From: Bradyrhizobium canariense
GTDB taxonomy: Bacteria; Pseudomonadota; Alphaproteobacteria; Rhizobiales; Xanthobacteraceae
DNA length: 64,000 nt
Reading direction: 5' to 3'
NCBI RefSeq assembly: GCF_900105125.1
Contig: NZ_LT629750.1
Span: forward strand, 7,653,001-7,717,000
Part shown: piece by piece, positions 56,232 through 63,731 of the stretch
Numbering within the stretch: the stretch's first letter is position 1
How the letters are laid out: every line of letters begins with the position of its first letter
Notes under the pieces: generated by a model
What the model saw: the letters and a program-made list of their open reading frames with translations, nothing else
What the model was told of the DNA's origin: nothing
Databases searched by the model: none
Program-made: the position numbers and the translations under genes

Positions 56232-56520
56232 GATCCGGCTCCCACACTGTTCGGTTTTGCCGATCGTGCTGCAGTTTAGGCCAATCGCTCGAGACCGGCT
56301 ATGCAATTACCGCATCGCTATGCAAATTCCGGCGAGAACCCAGGGAAGGGAGGTTCTGACCGTCTGCTGAGATACGTCAGTCATGTTGACGCCTGACCTG
56401 GACTTCGACAAAGCCCTGCGAGATAGATCCAGCGAGATCGGTCCTGTTGCCTTGCAAAAAACCTCAAGCACTGATTGTTTGCGGTCTCGTTGCGAATAAT
56501 CTCACCGGCTGGATCCCTTC

Positions 56521-57834
56521 ATGAACCTTTCGCATCTGCTCAATGCCCGCCGCGCCGCGGGAAAACCCGTCCGCGTCTCGCTGATCGGCGCCGGCAAGTT
56601 TGGCTCGATGTTCCTGTCGCAAGTGCCGCATACGCCGGGGCTTGAAGTGCCTGTAATCGTCGACCTCGATCCGGAGCGCGCGCGCGAGGCCTGCCGCACC
56701 GTCGGCTGGGACGCGGAACGGATCGCGGCGACATCGTTTGTTACCGACGGCGCCAAGGCGATCGCGGGCAATGTCGAAGTGGTGGTGGAAGCGACCGGCA
56801 ATCCCGCTGTCGGCATCCGTCATGCCCGCGCCGCGATTGCGGCCGGCAAGCATATCGTGATGGTTAATGTCGAGGCCGATGTGCTGGCCGGGCCGCTGCT
56901 CGCCGACGAAGCGCGCAAGGCCGGCGTGGTTTATTCGCTGGCCTATGGCGATCAGCCGGCGCTGACATCAGAGATGGTGGACTGGGCCCGCGCTACCGGT
57001 TTTCACGTCGTCGCCGCGGGCAAGGGCACCAAATATCTCCCGGCCTATCACGACGTGACGCCAAAGGATGTCTGGGGGCATTACGGGCTGACCGCGGGCG
57101 AGGCGCAATCGGCCGGCATGAATCCGCAGATGTTCAATTCGTTCCTGGACGGCACCAAATCGGCAATCGAAATGGCTGCCATCGCCAATGCCTGCGGTCT
57201 CGACGTGCCGACCGGCGGACTGTTGTTCCCGCCGTGCGGCGTCGACGATCTGCCGCACATCATGCGGCCGAAGGACAAAGGCGGCGCGCTGGAAAAATCC
57301 GGCGTGGTCGAAGTGGTCTCATCGCTGGAGCGCGATGGCCGGCCGGTGTTCCGCGATCTGCGCTGGGGTGTCTATGTGGTGCTGGAAGCGCCGAACGATT
57401 ACGCCGCCGACTGTTTCAGGCAATATGGCCTGAAGACCGATGCCAGCGGGCGTTACGCCGCGATGTACAAGCCCTATCATCTGATCGGGCTGGAACTGAA
57501 CATCTCGATCCTGTCGGCGGCGCTGCGCGGCGAGCCGACCGGGCAGCCGCACGGTTTTCGTGGCGATGCCGTCGCGGTCGCCAAGCGTGACCTGCGCGCC
57601 GGCGAAATGCTGGACGGCGAGGGCGGCTATACGGTGTGGGGCAAACTGATGCCGGCAGCCGCCAGCCTCGCCGCCGGCGCGCTACCGATTGGATTGGCGC
57701 ACAAGGTGAAGCTGAAGAACAACATCGCCCATGGCGCGGTGGTGCGCTGGAGCGACGTCGAGATCGACGCCAATGACGAGACGGTCAGGACGCGGCGGGC
57801 GATGGAAGAGAAGTTTCGCGGCGCACAGCTATGA
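56521..57834 (+). CDS. Homoserine-dehydrogenase-like oxidoreductase with SAF domain
   Basis: 437 aa. The Rossmann start is VRVSLIGAGKFGSMFLSQVP. The central region resembles homoserine dehydrogenase (GIRHARAAIAAGKHIVMVNV). The C-terminal third has a SAF-type domain (VAKRDLRAGEMLDGEGGYTV). This matches the COG4091 group, an NAD(P)-dependent dehydrogenase without the ACT domain of true homoserine dehydrogenases. Relatives occur in erythritol or other sugar catabolic clusters. It probably oxidises or reduces a branched-chain sugar intermediate. It ends 75 bases before the convergent ImmA-like gene. Confidence 0.87.
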   Translation: MNLSHLLNARRAAGKPVRVSLIGAGKFGSMFLSQVPHTPGLEVPVIVDLDPERAREACRTVGWDAERIAATSFVTDGAKAIAGNVEVVVEATGNPAVGIRHARAAIAAGKHIVMVNVEADVLAGPLLADEARKAGVVYSLAYGDQPALTSEMVDWARATGFHVVAAGKGTKYLPAYHDVTPKDVWGHYGLTAGEAQSAGMNPQMFNSFLDGTKSAIEMAAIANACGLDVPTGGLLFPPCGVDDLPHIMRPKDKGGALEKSGVVEVVSSLERDGRPVFRDLRWGVYVVLEAPNDYAADCFRQYGLKTDASGRYAAMYKPYHLIGLELNISILSAALRGEPTGQPHGFRGDAVAVAKRDLRAGEMLDGEGGYTVWGKLMPAAASLAAGALPIGLAHKVKLKNNIAHGAVVRWSDVEIDANDETVRTRRAMEEKFRGAQL

Positions 57835-57909
57835 ATGTGAATGCGTAAACGATCCTTCGTCGATTTTCCTGAGAAGCAGGAGGTCAAGCGCCTTCGCGTG
57901 TGGGAAGCC

Positions 57910-58410
57910 CTACGAAGCGCGGTTAACCGCACCCGTATCAATACCATTCAAGCGAATTTGCATGGCTTGCGCAGACACTCCAAAAAGCATCGCAAGCCGT
58001 GTAAGGTCGCGTTCCCGGACTCGCCAAACTTTTACAAGCCGAACTGGCATCAAGATATCGGCGGCCATTCTGTTTGCTTGAACTTCATAGTGATCGGACA
58101 ACTGCGCGCTGCGATACATTGTATCGTCAACAACGCCAGTTTCGATTAGGTCTCGGTGAAGTATGAAGTGGGCCAATTCATGAGCAAACGTGAACCGTCG
58201 CCGGTTAGGATGTTCACTCGAATTTACATAAATCGCGAAACCCGATGGACCACCTTTAACTTTATCTCGCATTATCTGGCCGGACACCCCTGAACCCAAA
58301 GGCATCTGGTAGACCCTTACGCCAAGAGCGTGCGCGATCCCATCGAGATCAATAGGCGGTCTCTGTTGATACCTTGCAACGACTCCAAGTGGGCTTTCAT
58401 TCATTTCCAT
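57910..58410 (-). CDS. ImmA/IrrE-family metallopeptidase
   Basis: 166 aa. The zinc motif is His77-Glu78-x-x-His81 (FTFAHELAHFILHRD), and the downstream helix EVQANRMAADILMP supplies the third ligand (Glu). In phage and ICE systems ImmA cleaves an XRE repressor to switch on genes; in Deinococcus IrrE/PprI cleaves DdrO. No XRE gene is fused or directly adjacent. The nearest repressor is the S24 gene at 60386. Start 58410 overlaps the TM-protein stop by 14 bases. It is the last gene of the leftward module. Confidence 0.9.
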   Translation of the reverse strand: MEMNESPLGVVARYQQRPPIDLDGIAHALGVRVYQMPLGSGVSGQIMRDKVKGGPSGFAIYVNSSEHPNRRRFTFAHELAHFILHRDLIETGVVDDTMYRSAQLSDHYEVQANRMAADILMPVRLVKVWRVRERDLTRLAMLFGVSAQAMQIRLNGIDTGAVNRAS

Positions 58411-58855
58411 TTGGTGTCTCTGACTGATCTAACGACTCTACAATTTCAGCAGCTTCGTTCGGAGTCGTTTCTGCCGGTTTACCTTCCAAGACGGTTCTGG
58501 CCGCCACCGATTCTGCAACTTCTCTCGCAATTTTCGTCGCTAGCCTCTCTGCGGTCCCGCTTGCGGTGCTAGTCGCCACCCTCTCTGCAGTAGCGCGAGC
58601 CTCCTCCCGAAGTGCGGTGAAGCCCCAAATAGCAGCAACTGCAACAAAAACCGTTAAAGCAGCAATGATAACAGCAAGTGCTGTGAGTACTATAGAAATA
58701 AAATCTTTATATTCAATAGCTTGGGTCTGCACTAATCCCCCACGGGAGACAATATAAAGGACGAACAACGCAAATACTGCGTTGAGAAACAGAATTAGCG
58801 CCACCTGCAATCGGGATGATCTCCCCCTACGTCGCTCGCCACTCAAATCGGTCAT
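58397..58855 (-). CDS. Two-TM protein with cytoplasmic coiled coil
   Basis: 152 aa. A basic N-terminus (GERRRGRSSR) precedes two membrane helices (about residues 18-38 and 50-77). The rest is Ala/Glu/Arg-rich with heptad-like spacing, AERVATSTASGTAERLATKI then AREVAESVAAR, suggesting a coiled coil, and an acidic tail. I do not recognise a named family. The local sequence is AT-richer than the surrounding genome. It is positioned between the Ntn hydrolase and the ImmA-like gene and overlaps both the micro-ORF and ImmA, so it is a probable membrane anchor of the module. Confidence 0.8.
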   Translation of the reverse strand: MTDLSGERRRGRSSRLQVALILFLNAVFALFVLYIVSRGGLVQTQAIEYKDFISIVLTALAVIIAALTVFVAVAAIWGFTALREEARATAERVATSTASGTAERLATKIAREVAESVAARTVLEGKPAETTPNEAAEIVESLDQSETPNGNE

Positions 58856-58935
58856 TTCGACTTTTTCTTTGCCCCCGCGGTGGGCTTGGAGCGCCCGTCA
58901 CCCACCTTCATTTCCCCGTTAGGTGTCGGACTCAT
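58852..58935 (-). CDS. Possible 27-aa basic micro-ORF between Ntn hydrolase and TM protein
   Basis: ATG at 58935 reads MSPTPNGEMKVGDGRSKPTA and ends GAKKKSK, with its TGA overlapping the TM-protein ATG (ATGA). It overlaps the last 17 bases of the hydrolase gene. Inner ATG at 58911 would give 19 aa. No good ribosome site is seen, so the only support is the tight overlap at both ends and the lack of other content in this 63-base gap. Confidence 0.35.
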   Translation of the reverse strand: MSPTPNGEMKVGDGRSKPTAGAKKKSK

Positions 58936-59845
58936 CTGGAATAGCGCTCTCATCTGATTTCGCGTCTCGCCCAGATTCTCGCTCGTTTTTCTCGTCGACT
59001 TGCATCAACTTTTTCGAAAGAGTGGGGAGATCCTTGTCCAATTGCTCTATTAACTCGGCGCCCATACCGCTTAGTTTCCCAAGATACTCCGTATAAAGGT
59101 CGTGGATTCTTTTATCCACATTGGGATCGATTGCTTCGATCTTATCTTTGAATACAAGATGTATATCTGTCCGAGAGCCGACGCCGGGTGCGATTTCGGC
59201 AGCTTTTTTTGCGGCGAAAGCTACCGCTAATGAATAAGCATAGTAGGTTGAATTCGAGTATCTGGCTTGCATAAGTCGGGACTTGGCGTGCCACGCTCCT
59301 ATGCCAATAGCACCAAAACCAACGTCATCAAGACAATGTGCGGACCCTTGGCTGTCCACCAGGTAGATATGGGCGTTATTCCCATCTGCTCCGACTATCA
59401 ACGCTTCTACATCTGGCCCCTGATGGTTTTGAAGCTGACTCGTGATGTTGCTCACGAAATCGGCGGACATTTCCTTTTGCTCAGCGAGAAACGAATCGGA
59501 GTTCAGTCCGAGGGGAGCGAGGTAGATATCCTCTGCTTGCTTGCGCTTAATAGCTTGGATGGATTGGCCGTAGTTCTGCGCAATACTGTAAGGGGATGGA
59601 TTTCTTATCCCCCGCATTTTGAGATGAGTATCATGAATTGCTTGGGAATGCGTTGAGTAGTCCCCCGCGATCATGAGGAGCGCTCGATCAGACATGAACG
59701 CTACTTTGAGCTGGGCTGGTTCATATTGAACGTCGCCGGCAGTAATCATCCGGTCGGATAATGCAATCGCGACCAATCCGACTCGGGGCGGCTCACCAAC
59801 TTGAGCATAATTCCATCTGAATAACGTCGCTATGCAGACAGTCAC
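58919..59845 (-). CDS. Proteasome-like Ntn hydrolase
   Basis: 308 aa from a GTG at 59845 with GGGAG about nine bases upstream. After Met removal the protein starts TVCIATLF, placing Thr at position 1 as in proteasome beta subunits and HslV. Asp30 (IALSDRMITAGD) and Lys46 (AQLKVAFM) are 16 residues apart, the same spacing as Asp17-Lys33 in the proteasome. AGD follows at 59-61 and GIGAWHAKS fits the GSG region. A charged helical tail (about residues 230-308) is extra. A longer start at 59959 would add a 38-residue basic leader overlapping the 91-aa gene. Substrate and role are unknown. Confidence 0.82.
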   Translation of the reverse strand: MTVCIATLFRWNYAQVGEPPRVGLVAIALSDRMITAGDVQYEPAQLKVAFMSDRALLMIAGDYSTHSQAIHDTHLKMRGIRNPSPYSIAQNYGQSIQAIKRKQAEDIYLAPLGLNSDSFLAEQKEMSADFVSNITSQLQNHQGPDVEALIVGADGNNAHIYLVDSQGSAHCLDDVGFGAIGIGAWHAKSRLMQARYSNSTYYAYSLAVAFAAKKAAEIAPGVGSRTDIHLVFKDKIEAIDPNVDKRIHDLYTEYLGKLSGMGAELIEQLDKDLPTLSKKLMQVDEKNERESGRDAKSDESAIPDESDT

Positions 59846-59955
59846 GGGCACCTTCTCCCTGAATCTTGGGTTGAAAATACCACAATATTCAACTTTTGGG
59901 AATTTGCGAAAGTTGCGGCGCGTGCGTTTCACCTTTGTCAGCAAACCGACGCCCA

Positions 59956-60231
59956 TCACACCGTCTCATGCTTGCGCAGGTCGCGGGCATGATCGAACCG
60001 GCTGGCCTGCAGATCGACTTCTGTCGCCGAAATGTCGGGAAGCGCGGCCTCGGCGAGAATCTCGGCGGTAATATCGTCGACCGCAGAATCGGCGATCTCG
60101 TGGATGAAGCTGATATTCTTGTATTCGCCGGACGCCACGCGCGAGATCACTTCGCGCCTCGTGATTTCGGGGTCGACGATCGCTTCGCGTCCGCGCCGCC
60201 CGTAATCGATCATCACGACGAAATATTGCAA
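59956..60231 (-). CDS. Hypothetical 91-aa protein, first gene of the repressor-flanked module
   Basis: Acidic protein starting MQYFVVMIDYGRRGREAIVD and ending with a charged ARDLRKHETV. No membrane segment or signal is seen and I do not recognise the family. Two copies of the 15-bp operator-like motif lie 54-99 bases upstream of its start, so it and the genes downstream are probably under the S24 repressor. The stop abuts the upstream alternative starts of the Ntn hydrolase (59956-59959). It may be an older resident gene next to a later-acquired hydrolase module. Confidence 0.75.
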   Translation of the reverse strand: MQYFVVMIDYGRRGREAIVDPEITRREVISRVASGEYKNISFIHEIADSAVDDITAEILAEAALPDISATEVDLQASRFDHARDLRKHETV

Positions 60232-60284
60232 AGGCGAGGGTCTTTCCAGGGCGGGATACCGTTTTTTGTCTCGGCAGCAAGTAT

Positions 60285-60299
60285 TTCCGAAAATCAGAA
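60285..60299. promoter_or_regulatory. Operator-like site O1
   Basis: TTCCGA-AAA-TCAGAA, a 15-base near-palindrome 54 bases before the 91-aa gene start. It is one of five copies near the S24 repressor gene. Confidence 0.7.
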
Positions 60300-60315
60300 G
60301 TAAGTCAAGGATAAT

Positions 60316-60330
60316 TTCGGAAAATCGGAA
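60316..60330. promoter_or_regulatory. Operator-like site O2
   Basis: TTCGGA-AAA-TCGGAA, centred 31 bases from O1, upstream of the 91-aa gene and just past the repressor stop side. Left arm differs from the commoner TTCCGA. Confidence 0.65.
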
Positions 60331-60385
60331 AAACTGCGAGGGCGACGACTCAAGCCCGGCAGCCCTAGAGAATCACCCCGCGTGA

Positions 60386-61009
60386 TCATTTCGCGCCGCT
60401 CTTGACCGCCTTGCGGGTGCGGGCCGCGGCCCTGGCGCGGAGGCGCTCGATCTGGCCCCTTGGCAGGGTGACGCAGATCTCGCCGATCCACTCCAGCTTC
60501 ACCCCGATGATCGGCTTGGCGTTGAAGCTGGTGAGGTTGACCACGGTCGTGGACTTTCCGCGCTCGATGGTTTTGAGGTAGCGCTCGCCGGTCTTCAGCC
60601 GCACCGCGGCCTCTTCGCCATAGAAGCTCGAGATCGGGTGGCGCTGCTCGCGGTACACCACGATGATGTCGCCATTCTCGTATTTCGGCAGCATGGAATC
60701 GCCTGATACTTCGAATGCGATGGTCTCCTCGGCGATCGGGAACGGCAGCTCGACTTCGCCAAGACCTTCCGGCGGCACCTGCTCGTGCTCCGGTTCGATC
60801 GAGGCGCCGGCGCCGACGCGGCCCATGATCGGCACCGAGTTCAGTTCGAGATAGTCGATGATCGGAGCGATCTCCGACGCCTTGATCAGGCGAATGCCCG
60901 AGAGGATTTCTGAGACCGCGCCCGGGCGCACGCCCATGGCGGTGGCGAGGCCGCCCTTGGTCTTGCCCGGCTTTTGCAGCCCACGTTCGATCAACCTGAT
61001 GTCTAGCAT
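60386..61009 (-). CDS. S24-family (LexA/CI-like) transcriptional repressor
   Basis: 207 aa. An N-terminal helix-turn-helix is suggested by GGLATAMGVRPGAVSEILSG. The C-terminal S24 domain has the catalytic Ser in VSGDSMLPKYENGD and the Lys in ERYLKTIERG, the Ser-Lys pair used for self-cleavage in LexA and phage CI proteins. The tail is very basic (RARAAARTRKAVKSGAK). It sits among five copies of a 15-bp near-palindrome, three of them before its own start, so it probably represses itself, the divergent gcrA operon and the leftward module. RecA-stimulated cleavage is possible but not shown. Confidence 0.9.
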   Translation of the reverse strand: MLDIRLIERGLQKPGKTKGGLATAMGVRPGAVSEILSGIRLIKASEIAPIIDYLELNSVPIMGRVGAGASIEPEHEQVPPEGLGEVELPFPIAEETIAFEVSGDSMLPKYENGDIIVVYREQRHPISSFYGEEAAVRLKTGERYLKTIERGKSTTVVNLTSFNAKPIIGVKLEWIGEICVTLPRGQIERLRARAAARTRKAVKSGAK

Positions 61010-61019
61010 ATGCCATGCT

Positions 61020-61034
61020 TTCCGAATTTCAGAA
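61020..61034. promoter_or_regulatory. Operator-like site O3
   Basis: TTCCGA-ATT-TCAGAA, starting 11 bases upstream of the repressor start, in the divergent region shared with gcrA. Confidence 0.75.
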
Positions 61035-61044
61035 ATGATAGCAA

Positions 61045-61059
61045 TTCCGATTATCAGAA
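61045..61059. promoter_or_regulatory. Operator-like site O4
   Basis: TTCCGA-TTA-TCAGAA, centred 25 bases from O3. Confidence 0.75.
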
Positions 61060-61077
61060 ATCAAGCTTGACTTTGAT

Positions 61078-61092
61078 TTCGGAATATCAGAA
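61078..61092. promoter_or_regulatory. Operator-like site O5
   Basis: TTCGGA-ATA-TCAGAA, centred 33 bases from O4 and about 46 bases before the gcrA-like start. Left arm is inverted at one position relative to O3/O4. Confidence 0.72.
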
Positions 61093-61137
61093 ATTAACGG
61101 AGGCGCCGAGCGACGACAAAAAGAGCAGGGACAAATA

Positions 61138-61668
61138 ATGGAACTGACCAACTGGGCGCCCGAGCATTCGGACGCGCTGCGGGACTATCTTGCCCTCGGC
61201 ATGTCCTATTCGGAGATCACGCGGGCGATCAACGCGAAATTCAACACCGCCTATTCCCGCAATGCCGCGATCGGCCGCGCCAGGCGGATGGGACTTGCCG
61301 GCGATGATCGTCCGAAGGACTGGGCGAGGCTGCCGCCGAAGGCGCAGCAGATGAGTCTTCACCGGCTGCGCGAACGCTATGCGGCGGCGTCGCGCTGGTT
61401 CGGGCCGACCTTTGAGCGCGTGGAGATCCCAAAGCTCCGTTGCGTCGAGATCGATCCGCGCCATCTGTCGCTCTTCGAGCTTGAGCCCGGTGATTGCCGT
61501 TACCCCTATGGCGGCGACGAGGAGGGCGAGGCCATCACTTTCTGCGGCCACCCGCAGCGCGAGGAGTCCAGCTACTGCACCGCGCATTTTCATCTGACGC
61601 GTGGCCCCGATGCGGCGCCGGAACGCGCCGTCAGCGCGGCGCGCCTCAGGATCGTGGAGGCGGCATGA
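61138..61668 (+). CDS. gcrA: GcrA-family cell-cycle regulator
   Basis: 176 aa. The N-terminal helix-turn-helix (LGMSYSEITRAINAKFNTAY, RNAAIGRARRMGL) is characteristic of GcrA, which in Caulobacter acts with sigma-70 at CcrM-methylated promoters. The C-terminus has a Cys/His cluster: GDCRYPYGG, FCGHP and SYCTAHFHL, a likely metal site. A copy within a repressor-flanked, prophage-like cluster may be an accessory GcrA rather than the housekeeping one. It is the first gene of the rightward operon and overlaps the next gene by ATGA. Confidence 0.88.
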   Translation: MELTNWAPEHSDALRDYLALGMSYSEITRAINAKFNTAYSRNAAIGRARRMGLAGDDRPKDWARLPPKAQQMSLHRLRERYAAASRWFGPTFERVEIPKLRCVEIDPRHLSLFELEPGDCRYPYGGDEEGEAITFCGHPQREESSYCTAHFHLTRGPDAAPERAVSAARLRIVEAA

Positions 61669-61859
61669 AACACGAACCGAACCCACCGATCGCAATCATG
61701 GCCGACCGCATGAAGCCGTTGCCGCGCCGGCATCGCATCGCGCATCTGCGCGCGCTGATCGGCCAGCAACCACTCCAATCCACGCGCAGGCGCGAACTCG
61801 CGGCCCTGTTGCGCGACGAAACGACGGCGCAGGCCGGCGAGGGAGGCTGCGCCGTATGA
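61665..61859 (+). CDS. Small basic protein in the gcrA operon
   Basis: 64 aa starting MKHEPNPPIAIMADRMKPLP, rich in Arg, with RRHRIAHLRALI and RRRELAALLRDE as amphipathic helices. It overlaps gcrA at its start (ATGA) and the DUF1376 gene at its end (ATGA), which strongly supports translation. I do not recognise a family. Confidence 0.75.
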   Translation: MKHEPNPPIAIMADRMKPLPRRHRIAHLRALIGQQPLQSTRRRELAALLRDETTAQAGEGGCAV

Positions 61860-62413
61860 ACCGCCCCTGGATGCCGCTCTATGTCGGCGACTATCTTGGC
61901 GACACCGGCCACCTGACCACAGCGCAGCACGGCGCGTATCTGCTGCTGATGATGCATTACTGGCGCAAGGGAGAGTTGCCCGACGACGACCGGCAACTCT
62001 CCAAGATCACCAAGCTGCCGCTGCGAACCTGGTGCGAATATCGCGCGACCTTGCAGGATTTTTTCCATGAGGGATGGAAGCACAAGCGCATCGATGCCGA
62101 ATTGGAGAAGATGATGCGGGTTTCCGCCAAGCGCGCCATTGCCGGACAAAAGGGCGGTATCGGTTCGGCGCTGGCCCGCATGAAACTGGAAAACCGCGCG
62201 CATGGGCGATCGGCGCCCGCGCGAGCAATTGCCGTGCAAACGTTGGCCCACGCTGAAGTCGGCGTCGACCACTCACAATCACACAAGAATCTTCTTCTCG
62301 GTGAGCGGAGTTCAGCTGATCCGCCGGCGCAGCAGCAAACAGGTCGCGCCGAAAAACCCGCCATCCCCGTCAGCGCCGAGTTGGCGGCCTATGTCGCCAA
62401 GAGAACGCCGTAG
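61856..62413 (+). CDS. DUF1376 (YdaU-like) protein
   Basis: 185 aa. The start (RPWMPLYVGDYLGDTGHLTT) and LLLMMHYWRKGELPDDDRQL are the DUF1376 hallmark, common in prophage replication regions where YdaU-like proteins lie near replication initiators. The C-terminal part is basic and of low conservation. It may help start replication of a phage or integrative element, but here no helicase or integrase is seen. Start at 61856 overlaps the small basic gene. Confidence 0.87.
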   Translation: MNRPWMPLYVGDYLGDTGHLTTAQHGAYLLLMMHYWRKGELPDDDRQLSKITKLPLRTWCEYRATLQDFFHEGWKHKRIDAELEKMMRVSAKRAIAGQKGGIGSALARMKLENRAHGRSAPARAIAVQTLAHAEVGVDHSQSHKNLLLGERSSADPPAQQQTGRAEKPAIPVSAELAAYVAKRTP

Positions 62414-62468
62414 CGCGAACGGCATCACCGGAATTTCAAAACCTCATTCGGACAGAGGAGTTTTCAGC

Positions 62469-63020
62469 ATGCCACGGGCAAAGCGCAACAAGCCGTACAA
62501 TCCGGCCAAGGTTCATGACCGAAAGTCCCGCGATCTCTTGCGTAACGCCGATGTCGCGCCGGTCGAGGTCGACGATCCCCTGGGGCTTGAGCCCGGCGAC
62601 AGGATCGTCACGCTGCGTTCGCTGCGCAACGATCCCCTGGGCAGATTGCACTCGCATCGTCAGATCGACGAGGCGCAGTACCAGGGCGGGCGTTCCTTTC
62701 AGAACGATTGGGAGAAGGCCGAGCGGGGCCCGCAGGCAGTCGATCCCTCCCGGGAATATGTCGATGGTGGGCAGTTTCGCGAGCCCATCACCGAAGGCCA
62801 GCGCAAGGCGGTGCTGCGGCTGAACCGGGTCGAGCGAGAGCTCGGCGCCGATGGCTCGGCGCTGGTGCATGAGGTCCTGATCCTGGGGCTGACCATGGAG
62901 CAGATCAGCCAGCAGCGGGGGTTGCGCGGCCAGCGCTGGCTCGATTATTTCGCGCGGCGCTTCCGTGAATGCCTCGACCGGCTGGCGCTGGTCTACGGAT
63001 TTGCGACAGAGAAACGGTGA
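62469..63020 (+). CDS. DUF6456-like protein
   Basis: 183 aa. The C-terminus QISQQRGLRGQRWLDYFARR followed by FRECLDRLAL looks like a helix-turn-helix-type helical domain as in DUF6456 proteins found with GcrA and DUF1376 in Bradyrhizobium-type clusters (assignment by eye). The N-terminus is basic (MPRAKRNKPYNPAKVHDRKS). The ATG at 62469 follows AGAGGAG about 8 bases upstream. The open frame back to 62202 is a shadow of the DUF1376 gene. Confidence 0.75.
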   Translation: MPRAKRNKPYNPAKVHDRKSRDLLRNADVAPVEVDDPLGLEPGDRIVTLRSLRNDPLGRLHSHRQIDEAQYQGGRSFQNDWEKAERGPQAVDPSREYVDGGQFREPITEGQRKAVLRLNRVERELGADGSALVHEVLILGLTMEQISQQRGLRGQRWLDYFARRFRECLDRLALVYGFATEKR

Positions 63021-63054
63021 TGGGGCGTACCGCGTGTTGTCGGCGTGTTCTTAA

Positions 63055-63082
63055 ATCGCCTGGTTCATATCGCCTGGTTCAT
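63055..63082. repeat. 14-bp tandem duplication at the tspO 3' end
   Basis: ATCGCCTGGTTCAT occurs twice in direct succession (63055-63068 and 63069-63082). It duplicates the last codons and stop region of tspO, leaving a second copy just after the stop. Confidence 0.85.
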
Positions 63083-63550
63083 GGCCACGACGCCGATATT
63101 GATGGTGGTCGCGTAGGCGACCCAAAGCAGATACGGCGCGAGTATCCACGCCGCAGCGCGGTCGACGCGTGCGGCCGCGATCATTGTTGCTGCGATCGTG
63201 GCCAGCAACGCGATGATGACAACGAGCGCTGCGCTGGTGCTGTGCCATCCGAAAAACACCGGCGGCCACAGCGCGTTGAGCGCGAGCTGGACCAGAAACC
63301 AGATCATCGCTTTGGTGCGGGCGGCGGACCGCGCTTCGATGTTCCAAAGCCGCCAAAAGCTGATGGCCATTAGAATATAGAGCATGGTCCAGGCGATCGG
63401 AAACACCGGTGGCGGGGGCGTCCAGGATGGCTTGCCAATGCCAGCATACCAGGCCGGGATCTCGGGCATCGTCACCAGCGCTCCGAGTACGCCGACGGCG
63501 AGGCACAGCAACAGACTAAGCGCTAGCCGAACGATCGATTTCAATTTCAT
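63065..63550 (-). CDS. tspO: TspO/MBR-family membrane protein
   Basis: 161 aa with five membrane segments. The family motifs are present: WYAGIGKPSWTPPPPVFPIA in the first loop and WTMLYILMAIS, LNALWPPVFFGWH and the final segment LLWVAYATTINIGVV. TspO binds porphyrins and other ligands and has been linked to tetrapyrrole and oxidative-stress control in alphaproteobacteria. The ATG at 63550 was chosen because MKLKSIVRLALSLLL starts the first helix; the frame runs to 63592. Confidence 0.92.
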   Translation of the reverse strand: MKLKSIVRLALSLLLCLAVGVLGALVTMPEIPAWYAGIGKPSWTPPPPVFPIAWTMLYILMAISFWRLWNIEARSAARTKAMIWFLVQLALNALWPPVFFGWHSTSAALVVIIALLATIAATMIAAARVDRAAAWILAPYLLWVAYATTINIGVVAMNQAI

Positions 63551-63731
63551 GCCCACCCCGAATGCGCCAGAAACGACCTGAGGGCCCGTCAACCCGATTG
63601 GCCGGGAGCCACGACAATATGCGACCCGGCCCGATGCGAATAACTTTTTACTCGCTGAATTGTTCTTGCCGCAACCGATCGTCGCGCGCGTTTCGCGAGC
63701 TATGCTATGTTCGGCAAATCAGGAGGCGGGA

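Noticed and set aside
57910-63020. A complete prophage
   Set aside because: DUF1376, GcrA and an S24 repressor are prophage-like, but no integrase, terminase, capsid or tail gene is present. At most it is a remnant or a small integrated island.
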